DNA of 64,000 nucleotides from JBAXEO01 sp963789515. GTDB lineage: Bacteria > Actinomycetota > Coriobacteriia > Anaerosomatales > JAAXUF01. The position numbers were made by a program, and so were the translations under genes. The DNA is taken from assembly GCA_963789515.1 (NCBI GenBank), contig CAWBKW010000009.1, forward strand, positions 1 to 64,000. The letters are read 5' to 3'. A model generated the notes under the pieces. That model did no database searches. It was not told where the DNA came from and saw only the letters and a list, made by a program, of their open reading frames with translations. Shown in pieces: positions 26,623 through 33,956 of the stretch (position 1 is its first letter; every line of letters begins with the position of its first letter).

Positions 26623-27498
26623 TTATCGGGCAGCTATCTCATCTAGGAAGCGAAGGCCGTCCTGAGTGACCGTTCTCTTTCCTCCATCAGCCTCCATCAA
26701 GCCAAGCTCCTCCAGGTAGGCCAGATCGCGATAGGCGGTAGACAGGCCGACCGACAACTCACCCGCTACAAGGCTTGGGCCGGCGGATCCAGACTCAAGA
26801 ACAAGGGCCAGGACCTGGGTCTGTCGGGTAGTAAGACGCGGCCGAGATGGTTGCGAGGGACCAGGACCGGTGGCATGAGTGACCTCACTCTGGTCGACCG
26901 TCATACCGACCCGGAGCGGAGAGTCAATGTCACGAGGTGCTGATGTCGATGAACCCGGGCGACAACTGATCGTGACAACGGAACCGCAACCGAGGTTGTC
27001 CTCGATCGCGAGCGCCCCCCCGGAGATCGACAGGAAATCCCTCACGATCGGGAACCCTGAACCAACCCCGCGGATATATGCCTTCATCCCACCATGAGCG
27101 GTCGTGTATCCAGGGAGGACGGCGCGGTCCTTCTCCGGGATACCGGGGCCCTGGTCTGCAAAACGCACGGTGGCACCACCATCAAGGATTGAGATCACCG
27201 GCTCGGCAAAACCCGCGTGGATCAGGTTCTCAGCCACCTCGCGTACTACTGTATAGGGTAGATTGCCCCCCGCCTCACCCGTGAGCTGGTGGACACGGGT
27301 CGCGATGGTTTCGATGAACTCCGCCACAGGGGCGGGATCGATCTGTTCGACACGGGGGGCCGAACCCGGGGCCTCATAGACCGCGATGAGGGCGGTCGAA
27401 GGGGTGGGCGCTGTCCCTGTCGCGGGGTATGGAAGAGTCGACCCCCCGACCAGTGAAGGCGAGACCGTCTGCATGGCCCCGGAGTAGAACGTCTTCAT
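26623..27498 (-). CDS. HATPase (GHKL) protein with C-terminal winged-helix, upstream of dnaA
   Basis: A 291-residue protein not tied to a named family by me. Residues about 70-190 form a GHKL ATPase of the RsbW/SpoIIAB kind without a histidine-kinase H-box: the N-box is VVREVAENLIHAGF, G1 is VRFADQGPGIPEKD and G2 is IRGVGSGFPIVRDF. A polar linker of about 60 residues follows. The last 70 residues look like a winged helix: TTRQTQVLALVLESGSAGPS, VAGELSVGLSTAYRDLAYLE and LGLMEADGGKRTV. The start is the ATG at 27496-27498, preceded closely by GGGGGAG. It sits directly upstream of dnaA beside the origin. The domain pairing suggests an ATP-dependent regulator or anti-sigma-like switch with its own DNA-binding part. 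Confidence 0.8.
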   Translation of the reverse strand: MKTFYSGAMQTVSPSLVGGSTLPYPATGTAPTPSTALIAVYEAPGSAPRVEQIDPAPVAEFIETIATRVHQLTGEAGGNLPYTVVREVAENLIHAGFAEPVISILDGGATVRFADQGPGIPEKDRAVLPGYTTAHGGMKAYIRGVGSGFPIVRDFLSISGGALAIEDNLGCGSVVTISCRPGSSTSAPRDIDSPLRVGMTVDQSEVTHATGPGPSQPSRPRLTTRQTQVLALVLESGSAGPSLVAGELSVGLSTAYRDLAYLEELGLMEADGGKRTVTQDGLRFLDEIAAR

Positions 27499-27536
27499 GC
27501 TCCCCCATCTTTCATGCTTTCCACCAACCGGTGGAG

Positions 27537-28070
27537 TAATCCACAGGCGGACCTGCTCAGACCACTCCCAATAACCCCAGAACACCCGCGTATCCACCGC
27601 TTGCCATCCACGGACCCAGACCCGCCACTGCGGCTTCTAGCTGGGCTTTCCCAATCTATCCACACAAGTTTCCACATCTGTGGACGGTGCTTTTCGGACC
27701 AAAGGACCATCCAAGCGGATCACCAGCTGAAAGCGCGCGTTTGCTGTGGAAAGCGTGGAAGAACCAGGCCCAACCTGCCGAGAAGACACCCGGATTCTTG
27801 TCGCCCACAAGCCTGGTCTCGGAAGCTTGGAGCGCCGAAGAGGGCACCACATGGTTCCGGTGGCAGGGTCTACACCATTCAGGTCAATGACGGGGGACAG
27901 GCGGCTGATAATCAAGGACGAGCGGAAGATATTGGCGTCGTGAAGGTACGAGGACCGAGATCGTGAGACGCCGCGGAGCATAGCAGAGGGCTACCGCCCC
28001 AACAACGGCGCAGCTAGTGTTATCCACAGGCAGCAGAATCGTCAATCCTGCGTTTTCCACAGTATCCACA
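27537..28070. other. Candidate oriC: DnaA-box cluster between the HATPase gene and rpmH
   Basis: The gap from 27499 to 28217 has no convincing gene. It contains one perfect DnaA box, TTATCCACA at 28020-28028, and near-matches TAATCCACA at 27537-27545, CTATCCACA at 27656-27664, TTTTCCACA at 28053-28061 and GTATCCACA at 28062-28070. An inverted pair TCCACA-tc-TGTGGA is at 27671-27684 and TGTGGAAA at 27745-27752. The three boxes at 28020-28070 are in the same orientation and tightly spaced. An origin on the rpmH side of dnaA is common in many bacteria. Confidence 0.75.
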
Positions 28071-28217
28071 GATTCTGGGGTGTTTTCCTTGCGGCTCAAA
28101 TGTGTCCTTCTACCTGCGGTTTTGCTGAGCAAGAACGCATGTTCGCATTGACCGGGTTCTGAATTGGCCCATGGGACGACGTGAGCGCCCTTGGCCCAAG
28201 TCCCCCAGTGGTGCGGT

Positions 28218-28247
28218 TTGACATGCAGGGAACCACGCACCTATAAT
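28218..28247 (+). promoter_or_regulatory. Consensus promoter of rpmH-rnpA
   Basis: TTGACA at 28218-28223 and TATAAT at 28242-28247, a perfect match to both sigma-70-type hexamers with an 18-bp spacer. It is about 50 bp upstream of the rpmH GTG and is the strongest promoter seen in the window. Confidence 0.9.
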
Positions 28248-28295
28248 CGTCGGGCTTTGCCCCAAAACAGAAGGGGCGCCACGAGGAGGATTACT

Positions 28296-28436
28296 GTGAA
28301 GAGGACATACCAGCCAAACAACCGGAAGCGTGCCAAGACGCACGGTTTCCGCGCGCGCATGGCAACCCGCGGTGGTCGTGCGGTTCTCGCAGCCCGTCGT
28401 CGCAAAGGACGCAAGGTTCTCTGTCCTTCGGTGTGA
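28296..28436 (+). CDS. rpmH: 50S ribosomal protein L34
   Basis: A 46-residue, very basic protein that matches L34 from end to end: MKRTYQPNNRKRAKTHGFR then ARMATRGGRAVLAARRRKGR and a short tail. It starts with GTG, with GAGGAGG 6 bp upstream. It is the first gene of the rpmH-rnpA-yidD-yidC-jag operon and is driven by a consensus promoter. The tail KVLCPSV is slightly longer than the usual lysine-serine end. Confidence 0.97.
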   Translation: MKRTYQPNNRKRAKTHGFRARMATRGGRAVLAARRRKGRKVLCPSV

Positions 28437-28460
28437 CGGCGATAGCCGGAGCGTGAAGGA

Positions 28461-28793
28461 ATGGGCACCATCAAGTCCTCGGGGGAGATCGACAGAGTCT
28501 TCCGAGAGGCGAGGAGATCGGCCCACCCACTCATCATAGTCCTAGCGACGCAGACACCCGAGGGACGCGGCCACACAGGCCGCGTCGCATTTATCGCGGG
28601 AAAGAAGCTGGGCAATGCGGTCGTTCGAAACCGGTCCAAGAGGGTTCTGCGTGAGGCGATGCGCCACTGTGGCGGCCCCTGGCCCGGGTATGACACGCTG
28701 CTCATCGCCAGGCCCGGCACCAAGGACGCCACGTGCCAAGACCTGGAAGGCGCCCTGAGAACACAGCTGAAGAAGCTCGGGCTCGCTCAATGA
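28461..28793 (+). CDS. rnpA: Ribonuclease P protein component
   Basis: A 110-residue basic protein. The RNase P protein signature is GNAVVRNRSKRVLREAMR, with the expected N-terminal SSGEIDRVFREARRSAHPLI. It binds RNase P RNA and aids 5' maturation of tRNAs. The RNA partner gene is not in this window. The stop overlaps yidD (ATGA). Confidence 0.95.
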   Translation: MGTIKSSGEIDRVFREARRSAHPLIIVLATQTPEGRGHTGRVAFIAGKKLGNAVVRNRSKRVLREAMRHCGGPWPGYDTLLIARPGTKDATCQDLEGALRTQLKKLGLAQ

Positions 28794-29032
28794 ACGGCAT
28801 GAAGCAGGCGATCATGCTCATGCCACGCCGATTCGCCATACTGCTCGTGCGCGGATACAGGCTCTTCATCTCGCCGGCATTCCCGCCATCATGCAGGTTC
28901 AGCCCGACATGTTCGGCATATGCGCTAACATCACTAGAACGATACGGATTGTTCCGGGGCGGATGGCTGGCTCTCAAGCGAATCGGGCGCTGTCATCCCT
29001 GGAGTCCCGGTGGACATGATCCTGTTCCCTAG
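28790..29032 (+). CDS. yidD: Membrane protein insertion efficiency factor YidD
   Basis: An 80-residue protein with the YidD pattern: a short amphipathic N-terminus, LLVRGYRLFISPAFPPSCRF, SPTCSAYALTSLERYG and the end RCHPWSPGGHDPVP. Three conserved Cys are present. YidD is thought to help YidC-dependent insertion. The ATG overlaps the rnpA stop. Confidence 0.95.
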   Translation: MNGMKQAIMLMPRRFAILLVRGYRLFISPAFPPSCRFSPTCSAYALTSLERYGLFRGGWLALKRIGRCHPWSPGGHDPVP

Positions 29033-29071
29033 CGGGGCGGGTTTCTTTCTGAGACGAGGAGGTCTCACGGC

Positions 29072-29881
29072 GTGCACCTATTCGCAGCTTCCTGGCCCAT
29101 TTGGGATCAGTTCAAGAACCTGATCTTCGCGGCCCTCACGTACCTGTATGCACTCACAGGCGACTGGGGTGTCGCAATCATCCTGCTGACGATCGTGATC
29201 CGAATCCTCATTCTGCCGCTCACGATCAAGCAGACGGCCTCAATGTATGAGATGCAGAAGATCCAGCCGAAGATCAAGGCGCTCCAGGCGAAGTACAAGG
29301 ACGACAAGGAGAAGCTGCAGGAGGAGACACTCAAGTTCTACTCCGAGAACAAAGTCAATCCCCTTGGCGGCTGCCTCCCCTTGCTGCTTCAGATGCCCGT
29401 GTTCTTCGCCCTCTTCCAGGTACTGCGGACCCAGCTACCCGCCAATGCCTCGTTCTTGGGAATAATTCCCAATTTGTCCCTGATGCCGAAGCAGGTCTAC
29501 TCTGCCGCAGCCGCGGCCGGCGGCGGTCCAATGGCCGGCATTATCGCGGCGTTCCCATACATCATCCTCGTTCTGCTCTTTTCGATCAGCATCTGGCTCC
29601 CCCAAGCGTTGATGCCCGGGGACAAGCAGCAGAAGATGATCGGCGCCTATATGGCAATAGCCATGCTGTGGTTCGGCTGGTCCAGCCCTGCCGGCGTCCT
29701 TCTCTATTGGGACGTCTCAAGCATCTGGGGTGTAGGTCAGCAGCAGCTCACCATGACATGGATGAACCGGAAGAAGGCTGCGGACGAGCTCGCGGCACAG
29801 GCCGAGAAGGACGCGGCCAAGACCACAAGCGACAAGGTGTCCTCCAAGAAGCCTTCAAACAAGCCGAGCACGAAGAGCTAG
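29072..29881 (+). CDS. yidC: Membrane protein insertase YidC/OxaA
   Basis: A 269-residue Oxa1/YidC insertase, in the short Gram-positive form without the large periplasmic domain. TM segments are seen at residues 12-30, 32-50, 105-125, 160-185 and 195-215. The conserved cytoplasmic coiled hairpin is MQKIQPKIKALQAKYKDDKE, and PLGGCLPLLLQMPVFFALFQ is the family hallmark. A GTG start is preceded by GAGGAGG at 9 bp. The C-terminal tail of about 35 residues is Lys/Ser-rich. It inserts membrane proteins with or without SecYEG. Confidence 0.95.
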   Translation: MHLFAASWPIWDQFKNLIFAALTYLYALTGDWGVAIILLTIVIRILILPLTIKQTASMYEMQKIQPKIKALQAKYKDDKEKLQEETLKFYSENKVNPLGGCLPLLLQMPVFFALFQVLRTQLPANASFLGIIPNLSLMPKQVYSAAAAAGGGPMAGIIAAFPYIILVLLFSISIWLPQALMPGDKQQKMIGAYMAIAMLWFGWSSPAGVLLYWDVSSIWGVGQQQLTMTWMNRKKAADELAAQAEKDAAKTTSDKVSSKKPSNKPSTKS

Positions 29882-29924
29882 TTCCGCGCCTCAGGGCGCT
29901 GTGGCAAAGGACGGTGGCAGGTTG

Positions 29925-30689
29925 ATGGAACGAGAGTGCACGAAAGAAGCTCCTACGGTCGCCGAGGCCGTGGATGCGGCGCTGGACGAGCTTGGTGTCC
30001 AGCAGGATGCCGTCGCCTACGAGATCCTTGAGGAGCCCGGAAAGCGCATCTTCGGGATCGGCAGCGAGCGAGCCGCGCGAGTTCGCGTGTGGATCAAGGA
30101 GGACTACCTCGAGGGTAGTGACGCTCCCTCAGCGATTCCTGCGGGCGTCGATGAGGAGGAGATCCCAGCGCAAGTCGAGGAGGCTCTCCCGGCCGCCCTC
30201 CGAGCTGATGAGCCCGTGCTCTCTGACGAGGACCTTGACCGCGTGGCCGATACCGCAGTCAAGTCGCTCAAGACCATCCTCGGCTGTTTTGGGATCGAGG
30301 ACGCGGCGGTCGAGGAGTATGAGGGCGACGAAGGCGAGATCATCCTGGACGTCGTGGGTGGTGACCTCGCCCTCCTGATCGGACGCCACGGCCGTACGCT
30401 CGACGCCCTTCAGACTCTGGTGTCCGCCATCACGAGTCGTGAGCTCGGATTCCGGCACCCGGTCATTGTCGACGTGGAGGGCTACCGCCACCGCCGCCGC
30501 CAGAAGCTTGAGGACATCGCCCGCAGATCCGCGGACCGCTCGGCCCGCCAGCATATCTCTGTCCGGCTCAGGCCCATGACCGCCTATGAGCGGCGAGTTG
30601 TACATGTGGCACTGAGGGACGACCAGAGGGTCACTACCCAAAGTGAGGGAGAGGATCCGTTCCGGGTGGTCGTTGTGAACCCCAAGTAG
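29925..30689 (+). CDS. jag: RNA-binding protein KhpB/Jag (Jag_N, KH, R3H)
   Basis: About 254 residues. A Jag_N domain is at the start (EAPTVAEAVDAALDELGVQQ, with the FGIGSERAARVRVW segment). An acidic linker follows, then a KH domain with DLALLIGRHGRTLDALQTLV and an R3H domain with RRSADRSARQHISVRLRPMT and ERRVVHVALRDDQ. The ATG at 29925 is chosen since the Jag_N domain starts right after it; a GTG at 29901 would add eight residues. It is an RNA chaperone-like regulator, usual after yidC, and ends the operon with a strong terminator. Confidence 0.92.
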   Translation: MERECTKEAPTVAEAVDAALDELGVQQDAVAYEILEEPGKRIFGIGSERAARVRVWIKEDYLEGSDAPSAIPAGVDEEEIPAQVEEALPAALRADEPVLSDEDLDRVADTAVKSLKTILGCFGIEDAAVEEYEGDEGEIILDVVGGDLALLIGRHGRTLDALQTLVSAITSRELGFRHPVIVDVEGYRHRRRQKLEDIARRSADRSARQHISVRLRPMTAYERRVVHVALRDDQRVTTQSEGEDPFRVVVVNPK

Positions 30690-30714
30690 AAGGAACGATT
30701 CCACAGGCTCGGAC

Positions 30715-30747
30715 AGAAGGACGCCTCACGGCGTCCTTCTCCTTTTT
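30715..30747 (+). terminator. Rho-independent terminator after jag
   Basis: A perfect 11-bp stem, agaaggacgcc (30715-30725) and ggcgtccttct (30730-30740), with a 4-nt loop and the tail ctccttttt up to 30747. Confidence 0.9.
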
Positions 30748-30908
30748 GGGTCGAAGCAGACTGTTCCGACGCCGGTCGCTGGGTGGCGGAGGACGAAGCG
30801 CCCGCACACCGGTGAATGCACACCCTCCAGAGTCTCAGCGCGTCGCCGGCGACGAGAGTTCTTCACGCGAGTATCCTGGTCGCAGTCTAGTGAGTGGATC
30901 TGGAAATG

Positions 30909-30922
30909 GTTTCACGTGAAAC
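30909..30922. other. parS site 1
   Basis: Perfect 14-bp palindrome GTTTCACGTGAAAC, the bacterial parS core to which ParB binds. It lies in the 400-bp gap between the jag terminator and rsmG; apart from this site, a second parS and a promoter-like TATACT, I see no gene in the gap. Confidence 0.95.
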
Positions 30923-31119
30923 ATAGGAAGTCCTCGGCGTTGCGGCTGGGGGAAGCACGTGTCTCAGGAGTTCCTTCATGCCAAGCAGGAGCGCATGAGT
31001 GCTCCGGCGATCGGCACCGGTCGCACCGCGGCCGAACGGCACGCATCCAATCGCTCAGGAGTCCAGACCCCGCTGGGGCTGTCTCGACTTGCTGCGTCAC
31101 GAAGCTCAGTCGGAAAGAC

Positions 31120-31125
31120 TATACT
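31120..31125 (+). promoter_or_regulatory. Candidate -10 box for rsmG
   Basis: TATACT within gactatact, about 30 bp upstream of the rsmG GTG. The same gactatact occurs upstream of parA. No good -35 is seen at 17 bp. Confidence 0.45.
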
Positions 31126-31148
31126 GGGCCTAGTGACTCGCCCTGGAG

Positions 31149-31162
31149 GTTTCACGTGAAAC
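31149..31162. other. parS site 2, overlapping the rsmG start
   Basis: A second perfect GTTTCACGTGAAAC, 240 bp from the first. Its inner GTG (31156-31158) is the rsmG start codon and its first G is the last base of the GGAGG ribosome site (31145-31149). Confidence 0.95.
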
Positions 31163-31878
31163 ATGTCCTGCTTGTGGATGAGCTCGATCGCTATCTGAAT
31201 CTCGCAGGACTCCGCGTCCAGCCAGCGCAGCTTGAACTGTTGGCTCGACACATCGAGCTAGTGCTCGAGGCCAATCAGCGGGTCAACCTCACAAGGGTCA
31301 CGGATCCCAGTGCTGCCGTGAGGCTTCATACTGCCGATTCCCTGACGGTGCTTCCCGAGGTTCAGTCCGCACCCCAAGGGCCGCTGCTCGATCTGGGTTC
31401 GGGGGCCGGATTCCCCGGCATCCCTCTCGCCATTTGCACGACCAGACGAATCACGCTTCTTGATTCTGTCGGCAAGAAGATGCGAGAACTGAGGCTGATC
31501 GTCTCCGAGCTCGACCTGTCTCATCAGGTGGAGGCAGTGGCTGACCGAGCGGAGTCGTTGGCGTCCACCAACAGAGCATCCTTCGGCGTGGTGACAGCGC
31601 GTGCGGTGTCCGAGCTCCCGGCTCTGGTGGAACTCGCCGCTCCCCTGCTTAAGCGTGGGGGAACGTTGATCTGCCTCAAGGGCTCCCCCCATTCAGACGA
31701 GTTCGCTCGAGCCGATTCAGTAGGCGAACTGGTGGGAATGCGCCTGAGCCAAGTACGCCGTTTCGAACTCCCCGAGGGCGCCGGTCATCGGACCATCGTC
31801 TGCTACGAGCGGCGCGCCGGCTCGCAGGTCAAGTTGCCGCGGCGACCCGGTCTCGCACAGCATTCACCGCTCGCGTGA
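31156..31878 (+). CDS. rsmG: 16S rRNA (guanine-N7)-methyltransferase RsmG (GidB)
   Basis: A 240-residue SAM-dependent methyltransferase that modifies G527 of 16S rRNA. Motif I is LLDLGSGAGFPGIPLAI, followed by ITLLDSVGKKMRELRLIVSE and the later VVTARAVSELPALVELAAPL and TLICLKG. The start is a GTG preceded by GGAGG at 6 bp; the start codon and ribosome site lie within parS site 2. It is the first gene before parA-parB, the usual rsmG-parA-parB order. Confidence 0.95.
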   Translation: MKHVLLVDELDRYLNLAGLRVQPAQLELLARHIELVLEANQRVNLTRVTDPSAAVRLHTADSLTVLPEVQSAPQGPLLDLGSGAGFPGIPLAICTTRRITLLDSVGKKMRELRLIVSELDLSHQVEAVADRAESLASTNRASFGVVTARAVSELPALVELAAPLLKRGGTLICLKGSPHSDEFARADSVGELVGMRLSQVRRFELPEGAGHRTIVCYERRAGSQVKLPRRPGLAQHSPLA

Positions 31879-31906
31879 GACCCTATCCTGCGGCTGGCCG
31901 CTGGAC

Positions 31907-31912
31907 TATACT
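31907..31912 (+). promoter_or_regulatory. Candidate -10 box for parA
   Basis: TATACT within gactatact in the 72-bp gap between rsmG and parA, repeating the motif seen upstream of rsmG. TSS would fall near 31919. Confidence 0.45.
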
Positions 31913-31950
31913 CCTGCATTGATGGCTCACTGACGGGAAGAGGGGGACGA

Positions 31951-32748
31951 GTGCCATACGGAGACTCAGTTCGACGTCGTACCGGGCCTGGACTGCTGCT
32001 TGCGGTGGTCAACCAGAAGGGCGGAGTCGGCAAGAGCACTACGGCGGTGAACCTTGCGGCTTCCCTGGGGCAGCTGGGATTCAAGACACTGCTCGTTGAC
32101 TTGGATCCCCAAGGAAACGCGACCTCGGGCTTCGGGCTGAACAAGAATCAGCGCGAGCTCTGCATCTACAACGCGCTTCTGGGTGATACGTCGCTTGCCG
32201 AGATCATAGAACCGGTTGAGATCGAGCACGTCTTCGTGGCGCCGGCGACTATTCAGCTTGCAGGTGCCGAGATCGAGCTCGTCTCGGCGTTCAGTCGAGA
32301 GACGAAGCTGAAGTCGATTCTCGAGCCCGTCGCGGACGACTTCGATTTCGTGATCATCGACTGCCCGCCGTCCCTCGGTCTCCTCACCATCAACGCCCTC
32401 ACAGCGGTAGATGGACTGCTCATCCCCATCCAATGCGAGTACTACGCCCTTGAGGGGCTCTCCAAGCTGCTGGACAGCGTCCGGCTGGTGAAGACCCATC
32501 TGAATCCTCAGCTGGAGGTCTTCGGAGTCGTGATGACCATGTATGACTCTCGGACGCGCCTGGCGCAACAGGTGGTTGAAGAGGTGCGGGACTTCTTCGA
32601 GGACAAGGTGTTCAATACGCTCATTCCGCGCACCGTGCGGTTGTCTGAAGCACCAAGCTTCGGGAAACCGGTAACCCTGTACGACCCGACGGGCAAGGGC
32701 GCCCAAGCCTACTCGAGCCTAGCGAAGGAAGTGGTCGAACGTGTCTAG
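31951..32748 (+). CDS. parA: Chromosome-partitioning ATPase ParA (Soj)
   Basis: A 265-residue ParA/Soj ATPase. The deviant Walker A is VVNQKGGVGKSTTAVNLAAS, the A' motif LLVDLDPQGNATSGFG and Walker B VIIDCPPSLGLLT; the later FNTLIPRTVRLSEAPSFGKP is a hallmark of chromosomal Soj. It forms a nucleoid-bound gradient that segregates origins together with ParB bound at parS. A GTG start follows AGGGGG. The stop overlaps parB by 8 bp, so they are translated together. Confidence 0.96.
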   Translation: MPYGDSVRRRTGPGLLLAVVNQKGGVGKSTTAVNLAASLGQLGFKTLLVDLDPQGNATSGFGLNKNQRELCIYNALLGDTSLAEIIEPVEIEHVFVAPATIQLAGAEIELVSAFSRETKLKSILEPVADDFDFVIIDCPPSLGLLTINALTAVDGLLIPIQCEYYALEGLSKLLDSVRLVKTHLNPQLEVFGVVMTMYDSRTRLAQQVVEEVRDFFEDKVFNTLIPRTVRLSEAPSFGKPVTLYDPTGKGAQAYSSLAKEVVERV

Positions 32749-33622
32749 AAGGGGACTAGGACGAGGGCTGTCCGCGCTGATCCCGAGCGCTTCTCAGGAG
32801 TCACAGACCAACGGGGATGTATACGAACTCGCAATCGAGATGATCTCCCCCAATCCGGACCAGCCGCGCACGGATCTTTCCGAGGACAGCCTGCTCGAGC
32901 TCAGCGACTCAATCAAGAAGGTCGGGCTTCTGCAGCCGATCCTGGTCCGCCCGATGGGCGAGGGCTACCAGATCATCGCCGGGGAGAGGCGGTGGCGGGC
33001 CTCTCGGCACGCCGGACTCGAGCGGGTGCCTGTTCGAGTCCGAACGAGCACCGAGATCGAGTCTCTTGAGATAGCACTGATTGAGAACCTGCAGCGCAAG
33101 GACCTTAACCCGATGGAGGAGGCGCGCGGCTACCGTCGGCTGCTCACCGAGCATCGGATGACCCAGGCGGAGCTCGCCGACAAGGTGTCGAAGTCCCGCT
33201 CGACCATCACCAACGCACTCAGGCTGATAGACCTGCCTGAAGAGGTGCAGGAGATGGTCTACCTGGGGGGCATGACCGCCGGCCACGCGCGGGCCGTCTT
33301 GTCGGTTCCGGATGAGACAGCACGCCTCAAGCTGGCCCACCGAATCGTCGACGACGGACTCTCCGTGCGCGAGGCCGAGAATCTCGCCCGGCTCTTTGCG
33401 GCCGGCCAGACCGACCGTACGCCTCGGCCCCCGACGCCCAAGTCCTTCAAGGTCGTGGCGCGGCAACTGCGTCGACGTCTTGGAACGAATGTGCGGGTGA
33501 AGCTCACGAAGGACCGCGGGAAGATCGAGATTGATTTCCAGGGCGAGGAAGACCTGGACCGCATCTATCGGCTGCTGACAGTAGCGGAGGCCGCGCCGGC
33601 CAGCCAGGAGGTCGAGGAGTGA
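32741..33622 (+). CDS. parB: Chromosome-partitioning protein ParB (Spo0J)
   Basis: A 293-residue ParB. The N-terminal ParA-binding tip is SRRGLGRGLSALIP. The CTPase boxes are NPDQPRTDLSEDSLLELSDS, IIAGERRWRASRHAG and ENLQRKDLNPMEEARGYRRL. The helix-turn-helix is TQAELADKVSKSRSTITNAL and MTAGHARAVLS. The C-terminal part is the dimer domain. It loads on the two parS sites seen upstream and slides as a clamp on DNA. Its stop overlaps the next gene (GTGA). Confidence 0.96.
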   Translation: MSRRGLGRGLSALIPSASQESQTNGDVYELAIEMISPNPDQPRTDLSEDSLLELSDSIKKVGLLQPILVRPMGEGYQIIAGERRWRASRHAGLERVPVRVRTSTEIESLEIALIENLQRKDLNPMEEARGYRRLLTEHRMTQAELADKVSKSRSTITNALRLIDLPEEVQEMVYLGGMTAGHARAVLSVPDETARLKLAHRIVDDGLSVREAENLARLFAAGQTDRTPRPPTPKSFKVVARQLRRRLGTNVRVKLTKDRGKIEIDFQGEEDLDRIYRLLTVAEAAPASQEVEE

Positions 33623-33912
33623 AGAGGAATCTGGAATATTTTGTCATAGGTGCCGTTGTGGGAGGATTGGGCGGTCTTCTGATCGGTCTCCTGCTCGCAC
33701 CGAGCTCCGGCTATGCGACCAGGCAGCGGCTTGCAGTAGAGGCCCGGCGTGCAGCTGAGGTGGCGCGCGCGCTGGCGGACCGGGCCGAGAGTGCTGCCGA
33801 GATGCTCGGGGGCAAGGTGGATCACTATCTCGGCCGAGACGAAGAAGTCGCCTGGCGCAAGGTCCGAGAGATTCGAGAGGGAGTGCAGAACTACACCGTC
33901 ACCCAGGACTGA
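33619..33912 (+). CDS. YtxH-like small membrane protein
   Basis: A 97-residue protein with one N-terminal TM helix, VIGAVVGGLGGLLIGLLLAP, followed by an Ala/Arg-rich helical region as in YtxH-family proteins. The GTG start overlaps the parB stop, so it is part of the parAB operon. Role unknown. Confidence 0.75.
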   Translation: MKRNLEYFVIGAVVGGLGGLLIGLLLAPSSGYATRQRLAVEARRAAEVARALADRAESAAEMLGGKVDHYLGRDEEVAWRKVREIREGVQNYTVTQD

Positions 33913-33956
33913 TGTCAGACCTCAGCGGATAGTGGGTTCTGACCAAGGAGCAACAC

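Noticed and set aside
30916..31155. N-terminal extension of rsmG from an ATG inside parS site 1
   Set aside because: The extension is not RsmG-like and has no ribosome site; the GTG at 31156 has GGAGG and gives the normal length.
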